Shown here piece after piece: positions 8,786 to 19,299 of a stretch of 64,000 nt of DNA. The stretch covers positions 310,001-374,000 of the forward strand of contig NZ_JACHOR010000001.1 in assembly GCF_014199945.1 (NCBI RefSeq), in the 5' to 3' direction. Position 1 is the first letter of the stretch; each line of letters starts with the position of its first letter. The translations under genes and the position numbers were made by a program. Source of the stretch: Brevundimonas variabilis (lineage in GTDB: Bacteria > Pseudomonadota > Alphaproteobacteria > Caulobacterales > Caulobacteraceae). The notes under the pieces are model-generated. The model was given only the letters and a program-made list of their open reading frames with translations, was not told the DNA's origin and ran no database searches.

Positions 8786-10584
8786 CCAACCTCCCGCCCA
8801 GGGGGCCGAACCTCGACCTCGCGCCCATCGGCAACTGTGCCATCAGCGCCCTGATTGACCGCTACGGACGCTACGTCTGGGCCTGTGCGCCACGTGTGGA
8901 CGGCGACCCGGTCTTTTCCGCCCTGATGGACGGCCAGGCGCCCGATCACGGGTTCTGGTCCGTCGAGGTCGAGAACCTCAGGGACGTAACCCAGGCCTAT
9001 ATCCCCAACACCCCCGTCCTGCGCACCGTGCTGACGGCGGAAGATGGCTCTGCGGTCGAGATCATCGACTTTGCGCCGCGCCACATGAAGCACGCGCGCA
9101 CCTATCGACCCCTGGCGTTTGGCCGGATCATCCGGCCCCTCAATGGCGTACCGCGCGTGACGATCCGGCTGCGGCCCTCGGCAGACTGGGGTGCCCGCAA
9201 GGCAGAGTGCACATCCGGCTCGAACCACGTCCGCTACCAGTGCACCGACCTGACGCTGCGCCTGACCACCGACTGTCCCGTGTCCCATGTGCTGGAGGAG
9301 CGGACGTTCCGTCTTGAGCAGCCCTACGCCTTTTTCCTCGGGCCTGACGAAGGCTACGATCAGGAAGTCGGACCGGGCGTCCAGTCGGCGCTGGATCGCA
9401 CCGTGGCCTACTGGAAGGCCTGGGTCCGGACGCTTTACATCCCGCTGGACTATCAGGAAGCGGTCATCCGGGCGGCCATCACCCTCAAGCTCTGCGTCTA
9501 CGAAGAGACCGGGGCGATCGTTGCGGCCATGACGACGTCTGTCCCGGAGTTCCCCGAGAGCGGACGCAACTGGGACTACCGTTACTGCTGGATCCGGGAT
9601 GCCTATTACACAGTGCGGGCGCTGAACCGGTTGGGTGCGGTCGACATCCTGGAGAACTACCTCGTCTATTTGAGGAACCTGGTCGACAACTCGGCCGGAG
9701 GCCATGTGCAGCCGGTCTATGGTGTCGGCCTGGAGCCGGGCATCGGCGAGAGCATCCTGACCTCGGTCGAGGGCTATCGCGGGATGAAGCCGGTGCGCGT
9801 CGGCAATCAGGCTCACGAGCACCTGCAGCATGACGTCTACGGCCAGATGGTCCTGGTGCTGGTCCAGTCCTTCCACGATCAGCGCCTGCTGCGGCCGGGC
9901 ACGGTGGACGACTTCTATTCGCTGGAGGCGGTTGGCGAGCGGGCCTTTGCCATGCACGACCAGACGGACGCCGGCCTCTGGGAGTTCCGGACGATCGCGC
10001 GGGTGCACACTTATTCGTCAGTGATGTGCTGGGCCGCCTGCGATCGTCTGGCAAAGGCGGCGAACAAACTGGGGCTGGAGGCGCGCGCCACTGTCTGGGC
10101 CGACCGGGCCGCCGTCATCCGGGCCCGGATCGAGAAGGAAGCCTACCTTCCCGAACTCGGCCGGTTCGGGGCCAGTTTCGGGGGAGAGGAACTGGACGCC
10201 TCGCTGCTGCAGCTGGTCGATCTCGGCTTCCTGACCCCGGACGATCCGCGCCAGGTCGGAACGTTCGATGCGATCGAGCGCGACCTGAAGAAGGGGCCGT
10301 ATCTGTTCCGGTATGTCGAGCCGGACGATTTCGGCGAGCCGGAGACGGCGTTCAACTTCTGCACCTTCTGGTTCATCGAGGCCCTGCACCAGAACGGTCG
10401 CGACGACGAGGCGCGAGCCATCTTCGAGGAGATGCTGAGCCGCCGGACCCATGCAGGTTTGCTGAGCGAGGATATCTCGCTGGGCGATGACGAACTGTGG
10501 GGCAACTACCCGCAGACCTATTCGCTGGTCGGGATCATCAACTGCGCCGTGCTGTTGAGCCGGTCATGGACGGACGTGCGATGA
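8782..10584 (+). CDS. Glycoside hydrolase family 15 protein (trehalase/glucoamylase-like)
   Basis: 600 residues. An N-terminal beta-rich domain (about 1-220) precedes an (alpha/alpha)6 barrel. GH15 signatures are NWDYRYCWIRDA near residue 263 and the C-terminal general-base region DELWGNYPQTYSLVG near 570. The start has a strong GAGGAG site 8 nt upstream inside otsB. Family members hydrolyse trehalose, dextrins or glucans; a trehalase role is the simplest reading given its place between otsB and otsA, but substrate is an inference. No signal peptide is visible, so it is expected in the cytoplasm. Confidence 0.9.
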   Translation: MTNLPPRGPNLDLAPIGNCAISALIDRYGRYVWACAPRVDGDPVFSALMDGQAPDHGFWSVEVENLRDVTQAYIPNTPVLRTVLTAEDGSAVEIIDFAPRHMKHARTYRPLAFGRIIRPLNGVPRVTIRLRPSADWGARKAECTSGSNHVRYQCTDLTLRLTTDCPVSHVLEERTFRLEQPYAFFLGPDEGYDQEVGPGVQSALDRTVAYWKAWVRTLYIPLDYQEAVIRAAITLKLCVYEETGAIVAAMTTSVPEFPESGRNWDYRYCWIRDAYYTVRALNRLGAVDILENYLVYLRNLVDNSAGGHVQPVYGVGLEPGIGESILTSVEGYRGMKPVRVGNQAHEHLQHDVYGQMVLVLVQSFHDQRLLRPGTVDDFYSLEAVGERAFAMHDQTDAGLWEFRTIARVHTYSSVMCWAACDRLAKAANKLGLEARATVWADRAAVIRARIEKEAYLPELGRFGASFGGEELDASLLQLVDLGFLTPDDPRQVGTFDAIERDLKKGPYLFRYVEPDDFGEPETAFNFCTFWFIEALHQNGRDDEARAIFEEMLSRRTHAGLLSEDISLGDDELWGNYPQTYSLVGIINCAVLLSRSWTDVR

Positions 10585-10642
10585 GCGTGATCACGACATC
10601 GCGTTCGATCCGTATCTCGCCTTCGCGCGTTTGGGGGGCATC

Positions 10643-12073
<1,431 letters not shown>

Positions 12074-12126
12074 AAATCGGGGCTGGTCATTGTTCGTCAA
12101 CCCTGTTTGGGGCAAGACTGGAACGA

Positions 12127-12645
12127 ATGACGAACACCCTGATTCAATCTGGCACCCGCATCCTGGGACTCGACCCCGGACTGCGCCGCACCGGCTGGGG
12201 GGTGGTCGTGGCCGAAGGCTCGCGACTGCGCTGGATCGCGCACGGCGTCATCAGCCCGCCTGAAGCCGCCCCGTTCAGCGAGCGGCTGCTGTTCCTGCTG
12301 GAAGCCGTCGGCGAGGTCTGCACGGCCTACAGCTGCGATGAGGCGGCGATCGAGGAAGTGTATGTGAACATGAACCCGTCCTCGACGCTGAAGCTGGGCC
12401 ATGCGCGGGCCGCCGTCATGCTGGCCCCGGCACGCTGCGGCCTGTCGGTCGCGGAATATTCGCCCAATCTGATCAAGAAGGCCGTGGTCGGGTCCGGCCA
12501 TGCCGACAAGGGCCAGATCGCCTTCATGATCAAACGGCTTCTGCCGGCCGCCGGTGAGGTCAAGACCGATGCCGCCGACGCCCTCGCCGTCGCCGTGACC
12601 CATGCCCAGCTGCGGAAGCGGGCCCTGCTGGAGATGGTGTCGTGA
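12127..12645 (+). CDS. ruvC: Holliday junction endonuclease RuvC
   Basis: 172 residues. RuvC cuts Holliday junctions together with the RuvAB branch migration motor. The RNase-H-like active site is intact: D16 in [14 protein letters not shown]76/E77 in [14 protein letters not shown], and D148 and D151 in [14 protein letters not shown] 12127 follows GGAACG, while an in-frame GTG at 12070 overlaps the end of otsA and adds a non-conserved extension. The stop overlaps the GTG of ruvA by 4 bp, making ruvCAB one translationally coupled operon. Confidence 0.95.
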   Translation: MTNTLIQSGTRILGLDPGLRRTGWGVVVAEGSRLRWIAHGVISPPEAAPFSERLLFLLEAVGEVCTAYSCDEAAIEEVYVNMNPSSTLKLGHARAAVMLAPARCGLSVAEYSPNLIKKAVVGSGHADKGQIAFMIKRLLPAAGEVKTDAADALAVAVTHAQLRKRALLEMVS

Positions 12646-13259
12646 TCGGTCGTCTGAGGGGCCTCGTGGCCGAGGTCGAGGATGGTCATTGCCTGATCGA
12701 CTGCGCAGGCGTCGGCTATGTCGTGGCCTGCGGGGCGAGGACGCTGCAACGGCTGCCTGCCCCGGGCGACGAGACGATCCTGCACATCGAATCCAGCTGG
12801 TCCGCCGAGAACGGACCCCGGCTGTACGGCTTTCTGGGCCGGGACGAGCGGCGGGCCTTCACGACCCTGACCGGCATCCAGGGTGTCGGCCCCAAAGCGG
12901 CGCTGTCGGTGCTGGACGTCCTGCCGCCCGGCGACCTGGCGGGGGCCGTGGCCCGGGACGACAAGGCCGCGATCGGGCGGGCCAATGGCGTCGGACCCAA
13001 GCTGGCGCTGCGGATCGTCACCGAGCTGAAGGGCAAGTCGCTCGGCGATGTCTCCTTCACCCCGTCCGCGATCGGCGGCTCGGGCGAGATCGTGCCGCCG
13101 AAGCCGAGCCTGACGGGGGAAGCCGTGTCGGCCCTGCTGGGTCTCGGCGTGGCCGAGGTCAACGCCCGCCGCGCCGTGGATCAGGCCCTGCTCCGGCTCG
13201 GTGAGGAGGCCGAGCTGTCGGCCCTGATCCGGGCTGCCTTGCAGGAACTGGGGCGATGA
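12642..13259 (+). CDS. ruvA: Holliday junction branch-migration protein RuvA
   Basis: 205 residues, GTG start in a GTGA overlap with ruvC. RuvA tetramers bind the junction and load RuvB. Domain I begins MIGRLRGLV, domain II has two helix-hairpin-helix motifs ([12 protein letters not shown] and [13 protein letters not shown]), and after a flexible linker (residues 142-155) domain III, which contacts RuvB, starts at about residue 156. The length is normal. Its last codons overlap the ruvB ATG (13256). Confidence 0.95.
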   Translation: MIGRLRGLVAEVEDGHCLIDCAGVGYVVACGARTLQRLPAPGDETILHIESSWSAENGPRLYGFLGRDERRAFTTLTGIQGVGPKAALSVLDVLPPGDLAGAVARDDKAAIGRANGVGPKLALRIVTELKGKSLGDVSFTPSAIGGSGEIVPPKPSLTGEAVSALLGLGVAEVNARRAVDQALLRLGEEAELSALIRAALQELGR

Positions 13260-14293
13260 CCGACGACCGCATCATCTCGCCCGCGGCTGCGCCGGGCGAA
13301 GCCTATGACCGCGCCCTTCGGCCCCAGACGCTGTCGGAGTTCGTCGGGCAGGAGCAGGCCAAGGGCAATCTGAAGATCTTCATCGACGCCGCCCGGGGTC
13401 GCAACGAGGCGCTGGACCATGTCCTGCTGTTTGGGCCGCCGGGACTGGGCAAGACCACCCTGGCGCAGATCGTGGCGCGGGAACTGGGTGTCGGCTTCCG
13501 GGCCACTTCTGGACCGATCCTGGCCAAGGCCGGCGATCTGGCGGCCATCCTGACCAATCTGGAACCCCGGGACGTCCTGTTCATCGACGAGATCCATCGC
13601 CTCGCCGCCACTGTCGAGGAGATCCTGTATCCGGCGATGGAGGACCATGTGCTGGACCTGATCATCGGTGAAGGGCCCTCGGCGCGCTCGGTCCGGATCG
13701 ATCTGGCCCCCTTCACCCTGGTCGGCGCAACGACGCGCGCGGGGTTGCTGGCGACGCCGCTGAGGGACCGGTTCGGCATCCCCCTGCGGCTCGAATTCTA
13801 TACGCCCGACGAACTGGTCCGGGTGATCACCGGGGCGGCGCGCAAGATGGGGGCCCCGATCAATGACGAGGGCGCCCGGGAGATCGCCTCGCGCGCCCGG
13901 GGCACGCCGCGCGTGGCCGGACGGCTGCTGCGCCGCGTACGGGACTTTGCCGAGGCCGAAGGGGCCCCGATGATCAACCGCATCGTCGCGGCCCGGGCAC
14001 TGGCGCGGCTGGAGATCGACGAGGCCGGGCTGGACGCCAATGACCGCCGCTTCCTGAAGGCCCTGATCGAGAACTATGGCGGCGGGCCGGTCGGGATGGA
14101 CACCCTGGCCGCCGCCATCGCCGAGGCCAAGGACGCCGTCGAGGACGTGATCGAGCCCTATCTGCTGCAGCAGGGCTTCATCCAGCGGACCTCCAGGGGG
14201 CGGATGGCCTGCGCCAGGGCCTATGCGCACCTTGGACTGGCCGAGCCGCCCAAGCCGCCGACGGCGTTGCCGGATGACCTCTTCGGGGGCTGA
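13256..14293 (+). CDS. ruvB: Holliday junction ATP-dependent helicase RuvB
   Basis: 345 residues. This AAA+ hexameric motor pumps DNA through the RuvA-bound junction. The opening [16 protein letters not shown] is typical. Walker [10 protein letters not shown] starts near residue 61, Walker B FIDEIHRL near 110, sensor I/arginine-finger region VGATTRAG and PLRDRFGI follow, and a winged-helix C-terminus ends in the [11 protein letters not shown] segment. The start lies in an ATGA overlap with ruvA. Confidence 0.96.
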   Translation: MTDDRIISPAAAPGEAYDRALRPQTLSEFVGQEQAKGNLKIFIDAARGRNEALDHVLLFGPPGLGKTTLAQIVARELGVGFRATSGPILAKAGDLAAILTNLEPRDVLFIDEIHRLAATVEEILYPAMEDHVLDLIIGEGPSARSVRIDLAPFTLVGATTRAGLLATPLRDRFGIPLRLEFYTPDELVRVITGAARKMGAPINDEGAREIASRARGTPRVAGRLLRRVRDFAEAEGAPMINRIVAARALARLEIDEAGLDANDRRFLKALIENYGGGPVGMDTLAAAIAEAKDAVEDVIEPYLLQQGFIQRTSRGRMACARAYAHLGLAEPPKPPTALPDDLFGG

Positions 14294-14296
14294 CAG

Positions 14297-14330
14297 GCCT
14301 TTCAGGGCCCTACCCCTTCACCTGAAAGGC
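14297..14330 (+). other. Hairpin between ruvB and the small secreted-protein gene
   Basis: GCCTTTCAGG at 14297-14306 is a perfect 10-bp inverted repeat of CCTGAAAGGC at 14321-14330, with a 14-nt loop. No T-run follows, so it may modulate transcript stability or read-through into the next two genes rather than end the transcript. Confidence 0.45.
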
Positions 14331-14368
14331 GAACGGCGGCATCCTGTCAGCTGGATCGGGAGGCCCCC

Positions 14369-14737
14369 ATGGCCAGACGAGGCAGAACAAGACAGGTGAC
14401 GACGGCGCTGGCCATGCTGGTCGTGGCGCTGGGCGCTACGGGAACGCTGGCCGATGCCCAGAGTGTCCTGCCCCGGTTTGCCGAGGACGGGCCGGCGCGC
14501 GCCTTGCGGCAGGTGCGTGAGCAGCGCGGGCCGGGGACCGAGCTGCGGTATGTCCAGCCAGGCCAGAACCGCACGGTCTGCGGCTATATCGGGCGGGCGG
14601 GGCAGCGGGCGGCGGTGGCCTTCGTGTCGCGGCCCAGCCGGATACTGTTCAGCGATGATCCCCTGACCGTCGAGTTCCGCGAGGCGCGGGAGCGGTACTG
14701 CCCCGACCTGCTGCAAGCCCCGACCGGGACCGGATGA
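14369..14737 (+). CDS. Small secreted protein of unknown function
   Basis: 122 residues. A basic N-terminus (MARRGRTRQ) and hydrophobic core (ALAMLVVALGAT) ending near ADAQS look like a Sec signal peptide. The mature part of about 90 residues has two Cys (in VCGYIG and RYCPDL) that could form a disulfide in the periplasm. The family is not recognised. Its stop overlaps the ATG of ybgC (14734), so it is translationally linked to the acyl-CoA thioesterase and may act in the envelope. Confidence 0.72.
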   Translation: MARRGRTRQVTTALAMLVVALGATGTLADAQSVLPRFAEDGPARALRQVREQRGPGTELRYVQPGQNRTVCGYIGRAGQRAAVAFVSRPSRILFSDDPLTVEFREARERYCPDLLQAPTGTG

Positions 14738-15186
14738 GCAACCAGCCGACCGCCGGCCGGTTCGAGGGCCGTGATCATCTGCTGCCGGTGCGCGTCTATT
14801 ACGAGGACACCGACTTCACCGGCCTGGTCTATCACGCGAATTATGTTCGCTATTTCGAGCGCGGCCGGTCGGACTTCTTGCGGCTGGCGGGCATCGGCCA
14901 CGCCCGGCTGCTGGATCAGGAGGCCCCCATGGCCTTCGTCGTGGCCGAACTGAACCTGACCTTCCTGAAGCCCGCCCGGATCGACGATGCCCTGGTCGTG
15001 CGGACCCGCTACCAGCGGATCAGGGGGCCGAGGCTGATCATCTCCCAGACGGTCGAGCGCGGGAGCGAGGTCCTTTGCCGGGCCGAGGTGGTCGCCGTTT
15101 GCATCCATCTGGACGGACGGCCCCGCCAGCCCGGGCGGGCGCTGGTCGAGGCCGTCACGCCCTGGCTGGACCCCGAAGGTCAGTAG
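14734..15186 (+). CDS. ybgC: Tol-Pal-associated acyl-CoA thioesterase YbgC
   Basis: 150 residues of the hotdog-fold 4-hydroxybenzoyl-CoA thioesterase type. The active-site motif EDTDFTGLVYHANYVRYFE spans roughly residues 24-42 (Asp27, His34). YbgC normally starts the ybgC-tolQRAB-pal operon. Here it is followed not by tolQ but by pal on the opposite strand, and the two stop ends overlap by 7 bp (15180-15186). The start overlaps the upstream gene by 4 bp. Confidence 0.92.
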   Translation: MSNQPTAGRFEGRDHLLPVRVYYEDTDFTGLVYHANYVRYFERGRSDFLRLAGIGHARLLDQEAPMAFVVAELNLTFLKPARIDDALVVRTRYQRIRGPRLIISQTVERGSEVLCRAEVVAVCIHLDGRPRQPGRALVEAVTPWLDPEGQ

Positions 15187-15737
15187 GCGCCGGACACAAG
15201 GGCGGTGCGGCCATTGCGGTTGCGAGCCCAGCTGTCCTCGCTCGACCCCAGCGCGATCGGCCGCTCCTTGCCGAAGCTGATGGTGTCGATCCGGCCCGCC
15301 GAGACGCCGCGCTCGATCAGATAGTTGCGAACCGATTCAGCTCTCCGGGCGGCCAGGGCCAGATTGTATTCGCGGGTGCCACGCTCGTCGGCATTGCCCT
15401 CGATCCGGACCATGACCTGGGGATAGCGCTGCAGCCACTCGGCCTGGGCGTTCAGGCGGGGATAGGCGTCGGGGCTGACCTGATAGGAATCCAGATCGAA
15501 ATAGATGCGGTCGCCGACATTGATGGCGAACTCCTGCGCCGATCCGGCAGCGGCGGCGCCGCCGGCATTGCCTTCGATCGGGCCGGTCGGCGCCGTCGGG
15601 TAGGCCGGGCCGCCCGTGTCGCTGGCAGGCGGCGTGTTCGGCACCGCCGGGGTCACGGGGCGACGAGTGCAGGCCGCCATGGAGGCAACGACGAGGCCCA
15701 CGGCGGTCAGGCGGATCAGGGTGCGGGCGGCGATCAT
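15180..15737 (-). CDS. pal: Peptidoglycan-associated lipoprotein Pal
   Basis: 185 residues. The lipoprotein signal ends in SMAAC (Cys23), then a Pro/Gly/Ala-rich linker to about residue 68, then an OmpA-like peptidoglycan-binding domain with RIYFDLDSYQVS, VRIEGNADERGTREYNLAL and ISFGKERPIALGSS. Pal anchors the outer membrane to peptidoglycan and works with TolB in envelope constriction. It lies 87 bp downstream of tolB, in the standard tolB-pal order. Its 3' end overlaps the convergent ybgC. Confidence 0.95.
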   Translation of the reverse strand: MIAARTLIRLTAVGLVVASMAACTRRPVTPAVPNTPPASDTGGPAYPTAPTGPIEGNAGGAAAAGSAQEFAINVGDRIYFDLDSYQVSPDAYPRLNAQAEWLQRYPQVMVRIEGNADERGTREYNLALAARRAESVRNYLIERGVSAGRIDTISFGKERPIALGSSEDSWARNRNGRTALVSGAY

Positions 15738-15824
15738 TCTGGAAGTCTCCGGGTCTCTGGCGATGGGTGTGCGAGGGAGGAACGTTTCACGCGAACCGTC
15801 CGCTCCATCAGGGTTAAGATCGGG

Positions 15825-17207
15825 TTACGACGGGCAGCTGTCCGGGCCCTGGGCACGGCCGAGTTGCATGGGCGTATCGGCCAGCAGGGGCGACCAGGCG
15901 GGGTCGGAGCCCCGGCCCTGATAGCCTGACTGGGCGATGACCCGGCCGGAAAGGTCGACCATCCACAGATTGGTGTCCCCGCCCCGGGTCTGGCGCGCAA
16001 ACATCAGATAGCGGCCATTGGGGGCCCAGGATGGGCCTTCCTCGAAATAGCTCGACGACAGCTGTCGCTCGCCCGAGCCGTCGGCATTCATCACGCCGGT
16101 TGCGAACCGCCCGCCCTGCGACTTGGTGAAGGCGATCAGGTCGCCGCGCGGGCTCCAGGCCGGGGCCGTATAGCTGCCGCCGCCGCGCGAGATCGGGCGT
16201 TGCCCCGAGCCATCGGCGTTCATCACATACAGACGCGGCGTGCCCGAACGATCGGAGTTGAAGACGATGCGCGAGGCGTCCGGGCTGAACGACGGCGAGG
16301 TGTCGATCCCGGGATCGCTGGTCAGGCGACTGAGCTGGCGGGTACGAAGGTCCATCACATAGACGTCGGTATTGCCGCCCCGGATGATCGAGAACGCCAC
16401 CTTCGTGCCGTCCGGCGAATAGCGGGGCCCAAAGGCCTGGCCGTCGAATTCACCGAGACTCTCCCGGCGGCTGGTCGACAGATTGTAGAGGTAGATGCGG
16501 CTGTAGTCCTTGCCGAGCGCCATATAGACGATCTCGTCCGGCTTGGACGAGAAGCGCGGGGTCAGGATGATCTCGTTGCCGTCGGTCAGGAATTGCGGGT
16601 CGGCGCCGTCGGAGTCGACGATGGCCAGCCGGCTGAGACGGTTCAGCCCGGTGCCGCTCTCGGCGACATAGAGAATCCGGCTGTCGAAGAACCCGCTCTC
16701 GCCGGTCATCCGCTGATAGACGACGTCGGCGATCTTGTGGGAAATCCGTCGCCACTGTTCCGGCGTGGCGGTGAAATTATAGCTGACCAGCTGGCACTGG
16801 CGATACGGGTCATACAGACGGAAGCCGAAGTCGTTGCGGCCGTCGGCACGCGGCGTCACCGAGCCATACAGAACAGCCTGGGCCCCGATCTGGGTCCATT
16901 GCGGGAAGTTCGGCGCGTTCTGCAGGCTGAGGCCCGTCTCGATGAAGCTGGACGGGTTCATCGGCTCGAAGAAACCCGAGCGGCGCAGGTTGTCGCCGAT
17001 GACCGTGGTCACCTGAGAACCGTTCGGGCCGCTGAACGGAGCCACCGCGATCTGGAAGGGGCGGATCACGCCCTGGTCGATCTCGACCTCGACCGGGCCC
17101 TGCTGCTGCGGGGCCGGCGTCTGGGGACGGGCGACCTGGGCCTGGACCAGCGTCACGCCCGCAACCGCGACTGCCGCGACCGTGCAGAGAAGAAGGTTCA
17201 GACGCAT
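15825..17207 (-). CDS. tolB: Tol-Pal system protein TolB
   Basis: 460 residues from ATG 17207. The periplasmic protein has a signal peptide ([23 protein letters not shown]), an N-terminal TolB domain ([13 protein letters not shown]) and a C-terminal WD40-like beta-propeller with repeats such as [36 protein letters not shown] and [21 protein letters not shown] 17207 has GGAG 6 nt upstream; the other in-frame ATG at 17222 has none. It is transcribed toward pal. tolQ, tolR and tolA are not in this window. Confidence 0.94.
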   Translation of the reverse strand: MRLNLLLCTVAAVAVAGVTLVQAQVARPQTPAPQQQGPVEVEIDQGVIRPFQIAVAPFSGPNGSQVTTVIGDNLRRSGFFEPMNPSSFIETGLSLQNAPNFPQWTQIGAQAVLYGSVTPRADGRNDFGFRLYDPYRQCQLVSYNFTATPEQWRRISHKIADVVYQRMTGESGFFDSRILYVAESGTGLNRLSRLAIVDSDGADPQFLTDGNEIILTPRFSSKPDEIVYMALGKDYSRIYLYNLSTSRRESLGEFDGQAFGPRYSPDGTKVAFSIIRGGNTDVYVMDLRTRQLSRLTSDPGIDTSPSFSPDASRIVFNSDRSGTPRLYVMNADGSGQRPISRGGGSYTAPAWSPRGDLIAFTKSQGGRFATGVMNADGSGERQLSSSYFEEGPSWAPNGRYLMFARQTRGGDTNLWMVDLSGRVIAQSGYQGRGSDPAWSPLLADTPMQLGRAQGPDSCPS

Positions 17208-17382
17208 GAAGGGCTCCGGCATTATGAGGCGTATCGTCGGGTCTTATCGCCAGCCCGGTCGACAAACGCCAGCTTCAGCGTGATTGGGGCGACTTTGCGG
17301 ACGAGAGGGCTTTCAGGACACGTGCTGTGTCTGGATTGTCTGGATTGTCTGGAATCGAGCCTGCTTTCGACCGCCTGCGTAA

Positions 17383-17491
17383 CCCCTCATCCGCCCCTCC
17401 GGGGCACCTTCTCCCGCAAGGGGAGAAGGAAACCAGAAGCCCTACTCCCCTTGCGGAAGAAGGTGGCACGCGCAGCGTGACGGATGAGGGG
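17383..17491. repeat. 109-bp palindromic dispersed-repeat-like element
   Basis: The outer arms CCCCTCATCCG (17383-17393) and CGGATGAGGGG (17481-17491) are perfect inverted copies. Inside, a GGCACCTTCTCCC...GGGGAGAAGG module and its near-mirror with CTCCCCTTGCGG and AGAAGGTGGC form nested hairpins. It lies in the 412-bp space between divergent tolB and argD. This resembles short palindromic intergenic repeats common in alphaproteobacterial genomes, but only one copy is visible here. Immediately upstream (17331-17349) TGGATTGTC occurs twice in tandem. Confidence 0.65.
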
Positions 17492-17536
17492 TCAGTTTAG
17501 CACAGGTCCGGACGGGGGTGTGTTGACTAACACCGT

Positions 17537-17576
17537 CCCCGGTCCGACAAGACGGGACCCTATTCTAGCGGTCCCG
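17537..17576 (+). promoter_or_regulatory. Alternative hairpins in the argD leader
   Basis: CGGGACC at 17553-17559 can pair with GGTCCCG at 17570-17576 (7 bp, 10-nt loop) or, over 5 bp, with GGTCC at 17541-17545. The two pairings are mutually exclusive. The structure ends 43 nt before the argD GTG. No T-run follows, so a classic attenuator is not supported. It might be a structured leader or chance in GC-rich DNA. Confidence 0.3.
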
Positions 17577-17619
17577 GCGCAGCAGCGGCGGGACCGTCTC
17601 GCTTTTGGAGAACAGCACA

Positions 17620-18819
17620 GTGTCACAGGCCGCTTCGCACCTGATGGGTGTCTACAACCGGGCTCCGGTCGAGGTGGAGCGTGGCGAGGGTGCGCGCCTG
17701 TTTGCCGCCGACGGCACTGTCTATCTGGACTGCGTGCAAGGCATCTCGACCAATGCCCTGGGTCACGCCCATCCGGTGCTGGTCCAGGCCGTCAAGGACC
17801 AGGCCGAGAAGCTGTGGCACGTGTCCAACATCTTCCGCATTCCCGATCAGGAAGCCCTGGCCGCCGAGCTTTGTGACAAGTCGTTCGCTGACGTCGTCTT
17901 CTTCACCAACTCGGGGACCGAGGCGGTGGAATGCGCGCTGAAGACGGCCCGCAAATATCACTACGTCAACGGCCAGCCCGAGCGGATCGACATCTATGGC
18001 TTCGACGGTGCCTTCCACGGCCGGACCTACGGGGCCGTCAACGCCGCCGCCAACCCCAGCTATACCGAGGGCTTCGGGCCCAAGATGCAGGGCTTCCACC
18101 AGCTGACCTGGGGCGACCACGAGGCGCTGAAGGCCGCGATCGCCAATCCGACGACGGCGGCGATCATCGTCGAGCCCGTCCAAGGCGAGGGCGGGTGCCG
18201 TCCGGTGCCGGACGTCTGCCTGCGCGGCCTGCGTGAGCTGTGCGACGAACACGGTGTGCTGATCATCTTCGACGAGGTCCAGTGCGGGATGGGCCGGACC
18301 GGCAAGCTGTGGGCCCACGAATGGGCCGGGATGCAGCCCGACATCATGGCCATCGCCAAGGCGCTGGGCGGCGGCTTCCCGATCGGGGCCTGCCTGTCCA
18401 CCACCGAGGCGGCCAAGGGCATGACGGTCGGCGCACACGGCTCGACCTTCGGCGGCAATCCGCTGGCCATGGCGGTTGGGCGGGCGGCGTTCGGCGAGCT
18501 GTCGAAGCCCGAGACCCTGGCCCACGTCAACGAGATCGCCGGCTATCTGAAGCAGCAGTTGCACGGGCTGAAGGAGCGCTTCCCGGACGTGATCTTGGAT
18601 GTGCGGGGCAAGGGGCTGCTGACCGGGCTGAAGCTGGTCCCCAACAATCGCGAGTTCATGGCCTGGGCGCGGGACGGGCAGCATCTGCTGATCGCGGGCG
18701 GCGGCGACAACTGCGTACGCCTGCTGCCACCGCTGAACATCACGCTGGAAGAGGCGCGGGAAGCCGTCGAGAAGCTGGAGCGGACCTGCGAGGCGGCCCG
18801 GGGCAGGATGGCGGCGTAG
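17620..18819 (+). CDS. argD: Acetylornithine/succinylornithine aminotransferase
   Basis: 399 residues, PLP-dependent class III aminotransferase that converts N-acetylglutamate semialdehyde to N-acetylornithine in arginine synthesis. Visible motifs are YLDCVQGISTNALGH, FFTNSGTEAVECALK, IVEPVQGEGG, IFDEVQCGMGRTG and the PLP lysine K247 in IMAIAKALGGGF. The GTG at 17620 is preferred over an in-frame TTG at 17605 because GGAG lies 8-9 nt upstream of the GTG and overlaps the TTG. argF follows, but a 504-bp repeat-bounded unit sits between them. Confidence 0.93.
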   Translation: MSQAASHLMGVYNRAPVEVERGEGARLFAADGTVYLDCVQGISTNALGHAHPVLVQAVKDQAEKLWHVSNIFRIPDQEALAAELCDKSFADVVFFTNSGTEAVECALKTARKYHYVNGQPERIDIYGFDGAFHGRTYGAVNAAANPSYTEGFGPKMQGFHQLTWGDHEALKAAIANPTTAAIIVEPVQGEGGCRPVPDVCLRGLRELCDEHGVLIIFDEVQCGMGRTGKLWAHEWAGMQPDIMAIAKALGGGFPIGACLSTTEAAKGMTVGAHGSTFGGNPLAMAVGRAAFGELSKPETLAHVNEIAGYLKQQLHGLKERFPDVILDVRGKGLLTGLKLVPNNREFMAWARDGQHLLIAGGGDNCVRLLPPLNITLEEAREAVEKLERTCEAARGRMAA

Positions 18820-18840
18820 TTACAGCGTAGCAAAAGCAAA

Positions 18841-18885
18841 GGGTTCATCACTGCGGTCACAGCGGATGCACGGCGAGCACGACGG
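18841..18885 (+). repeat. Left terminal inverted repeat of the GxxExxY unit
   Basis: GGGTTCAT followed by CACTGCGGT, CACAGCGGATG, CACGGCGAG and CACGACGG. It is imperfectly inverted relative to 19300-19344. The ATG at 18866, the first possible start of the enclosed gene, lies inside this repeat. Confidence 0.7.
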
Positions 18886-19273
18886 TACCGGGACTGTTTC
18901 GGCCGAGGTGAACGCCATCGGCACGGCGGTGATGGATTCGGCTTTCACGGTGCATCGGCAGCTTGGGCCGGGGCTTCTGGAAGCTGTTTACGAACATTGT
19001 CTGGCGGAAGAGATGAAACTGAGGGGGCTGCAGGTCGACCGTCAGATCGCTGTGCCTGTTACCTACAACGACACGAAACTCGACGTCGGTTTCCGGCTTG
19101 ATCTTCTGGTGGAGCGGAAAGTCATCGTGGAAATCAAGGCGATCGACGCCCTGGCATCGATCCATGTCGCGCAGCTTCTGACCTATCTGAGGTTCGCTGA
19201 CGTCCGATTGGGGTATTTGATCAACTTCAACACGGTCAGACTCAAGGACGGCTTTCGCCGTCTGGTTCTATGA
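18866..19273 (+). CDS. GxxExxY protein (PD-(D/E)XK nuclease-like)
   Basis: 135 residues. The signature GPGLLEAVYEHCL (G-x-x-E-x-x-Y) lies near residue 33-45, and a nuclease-like core FRLDLLVERKVIVEIKA (Asp, then Glu-x-Lys) near 75-91 suggests a PD-(D/E)XK fold. The biological function of this family is not established. The start could be ATG 18866, inside the terminal repeat, or GTG 18908, which would give the usual short N-terminus NAIGTAVMDSAF. It is the only gene within the inverted repeats and interrupts the argD-argF pair. Confidence 0.85.
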   Translation: MHGEHDGTGTVSAEVNAIGTAVMDSAFTVHRQLGPGLLEAVYEHCLAEEMKLRGLQVDRQIAVPVTYNDTKLDVGFRLDLLVERKVIVEIKAIDALASIHVAQLLTYLRFADVRLGYLINFNTVRLKDGFRRLVL

Positions 19274-19299
19274 GCCGCTCCCCCCTAAGGTCACAGGAC

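Noticed and set aside
17383..17491. Insertion sequence in the tolB-argD spacer
   Set aside because: The element is 109 bp and has no coding capacity, so it is called a palindromic repeat, not an IS.
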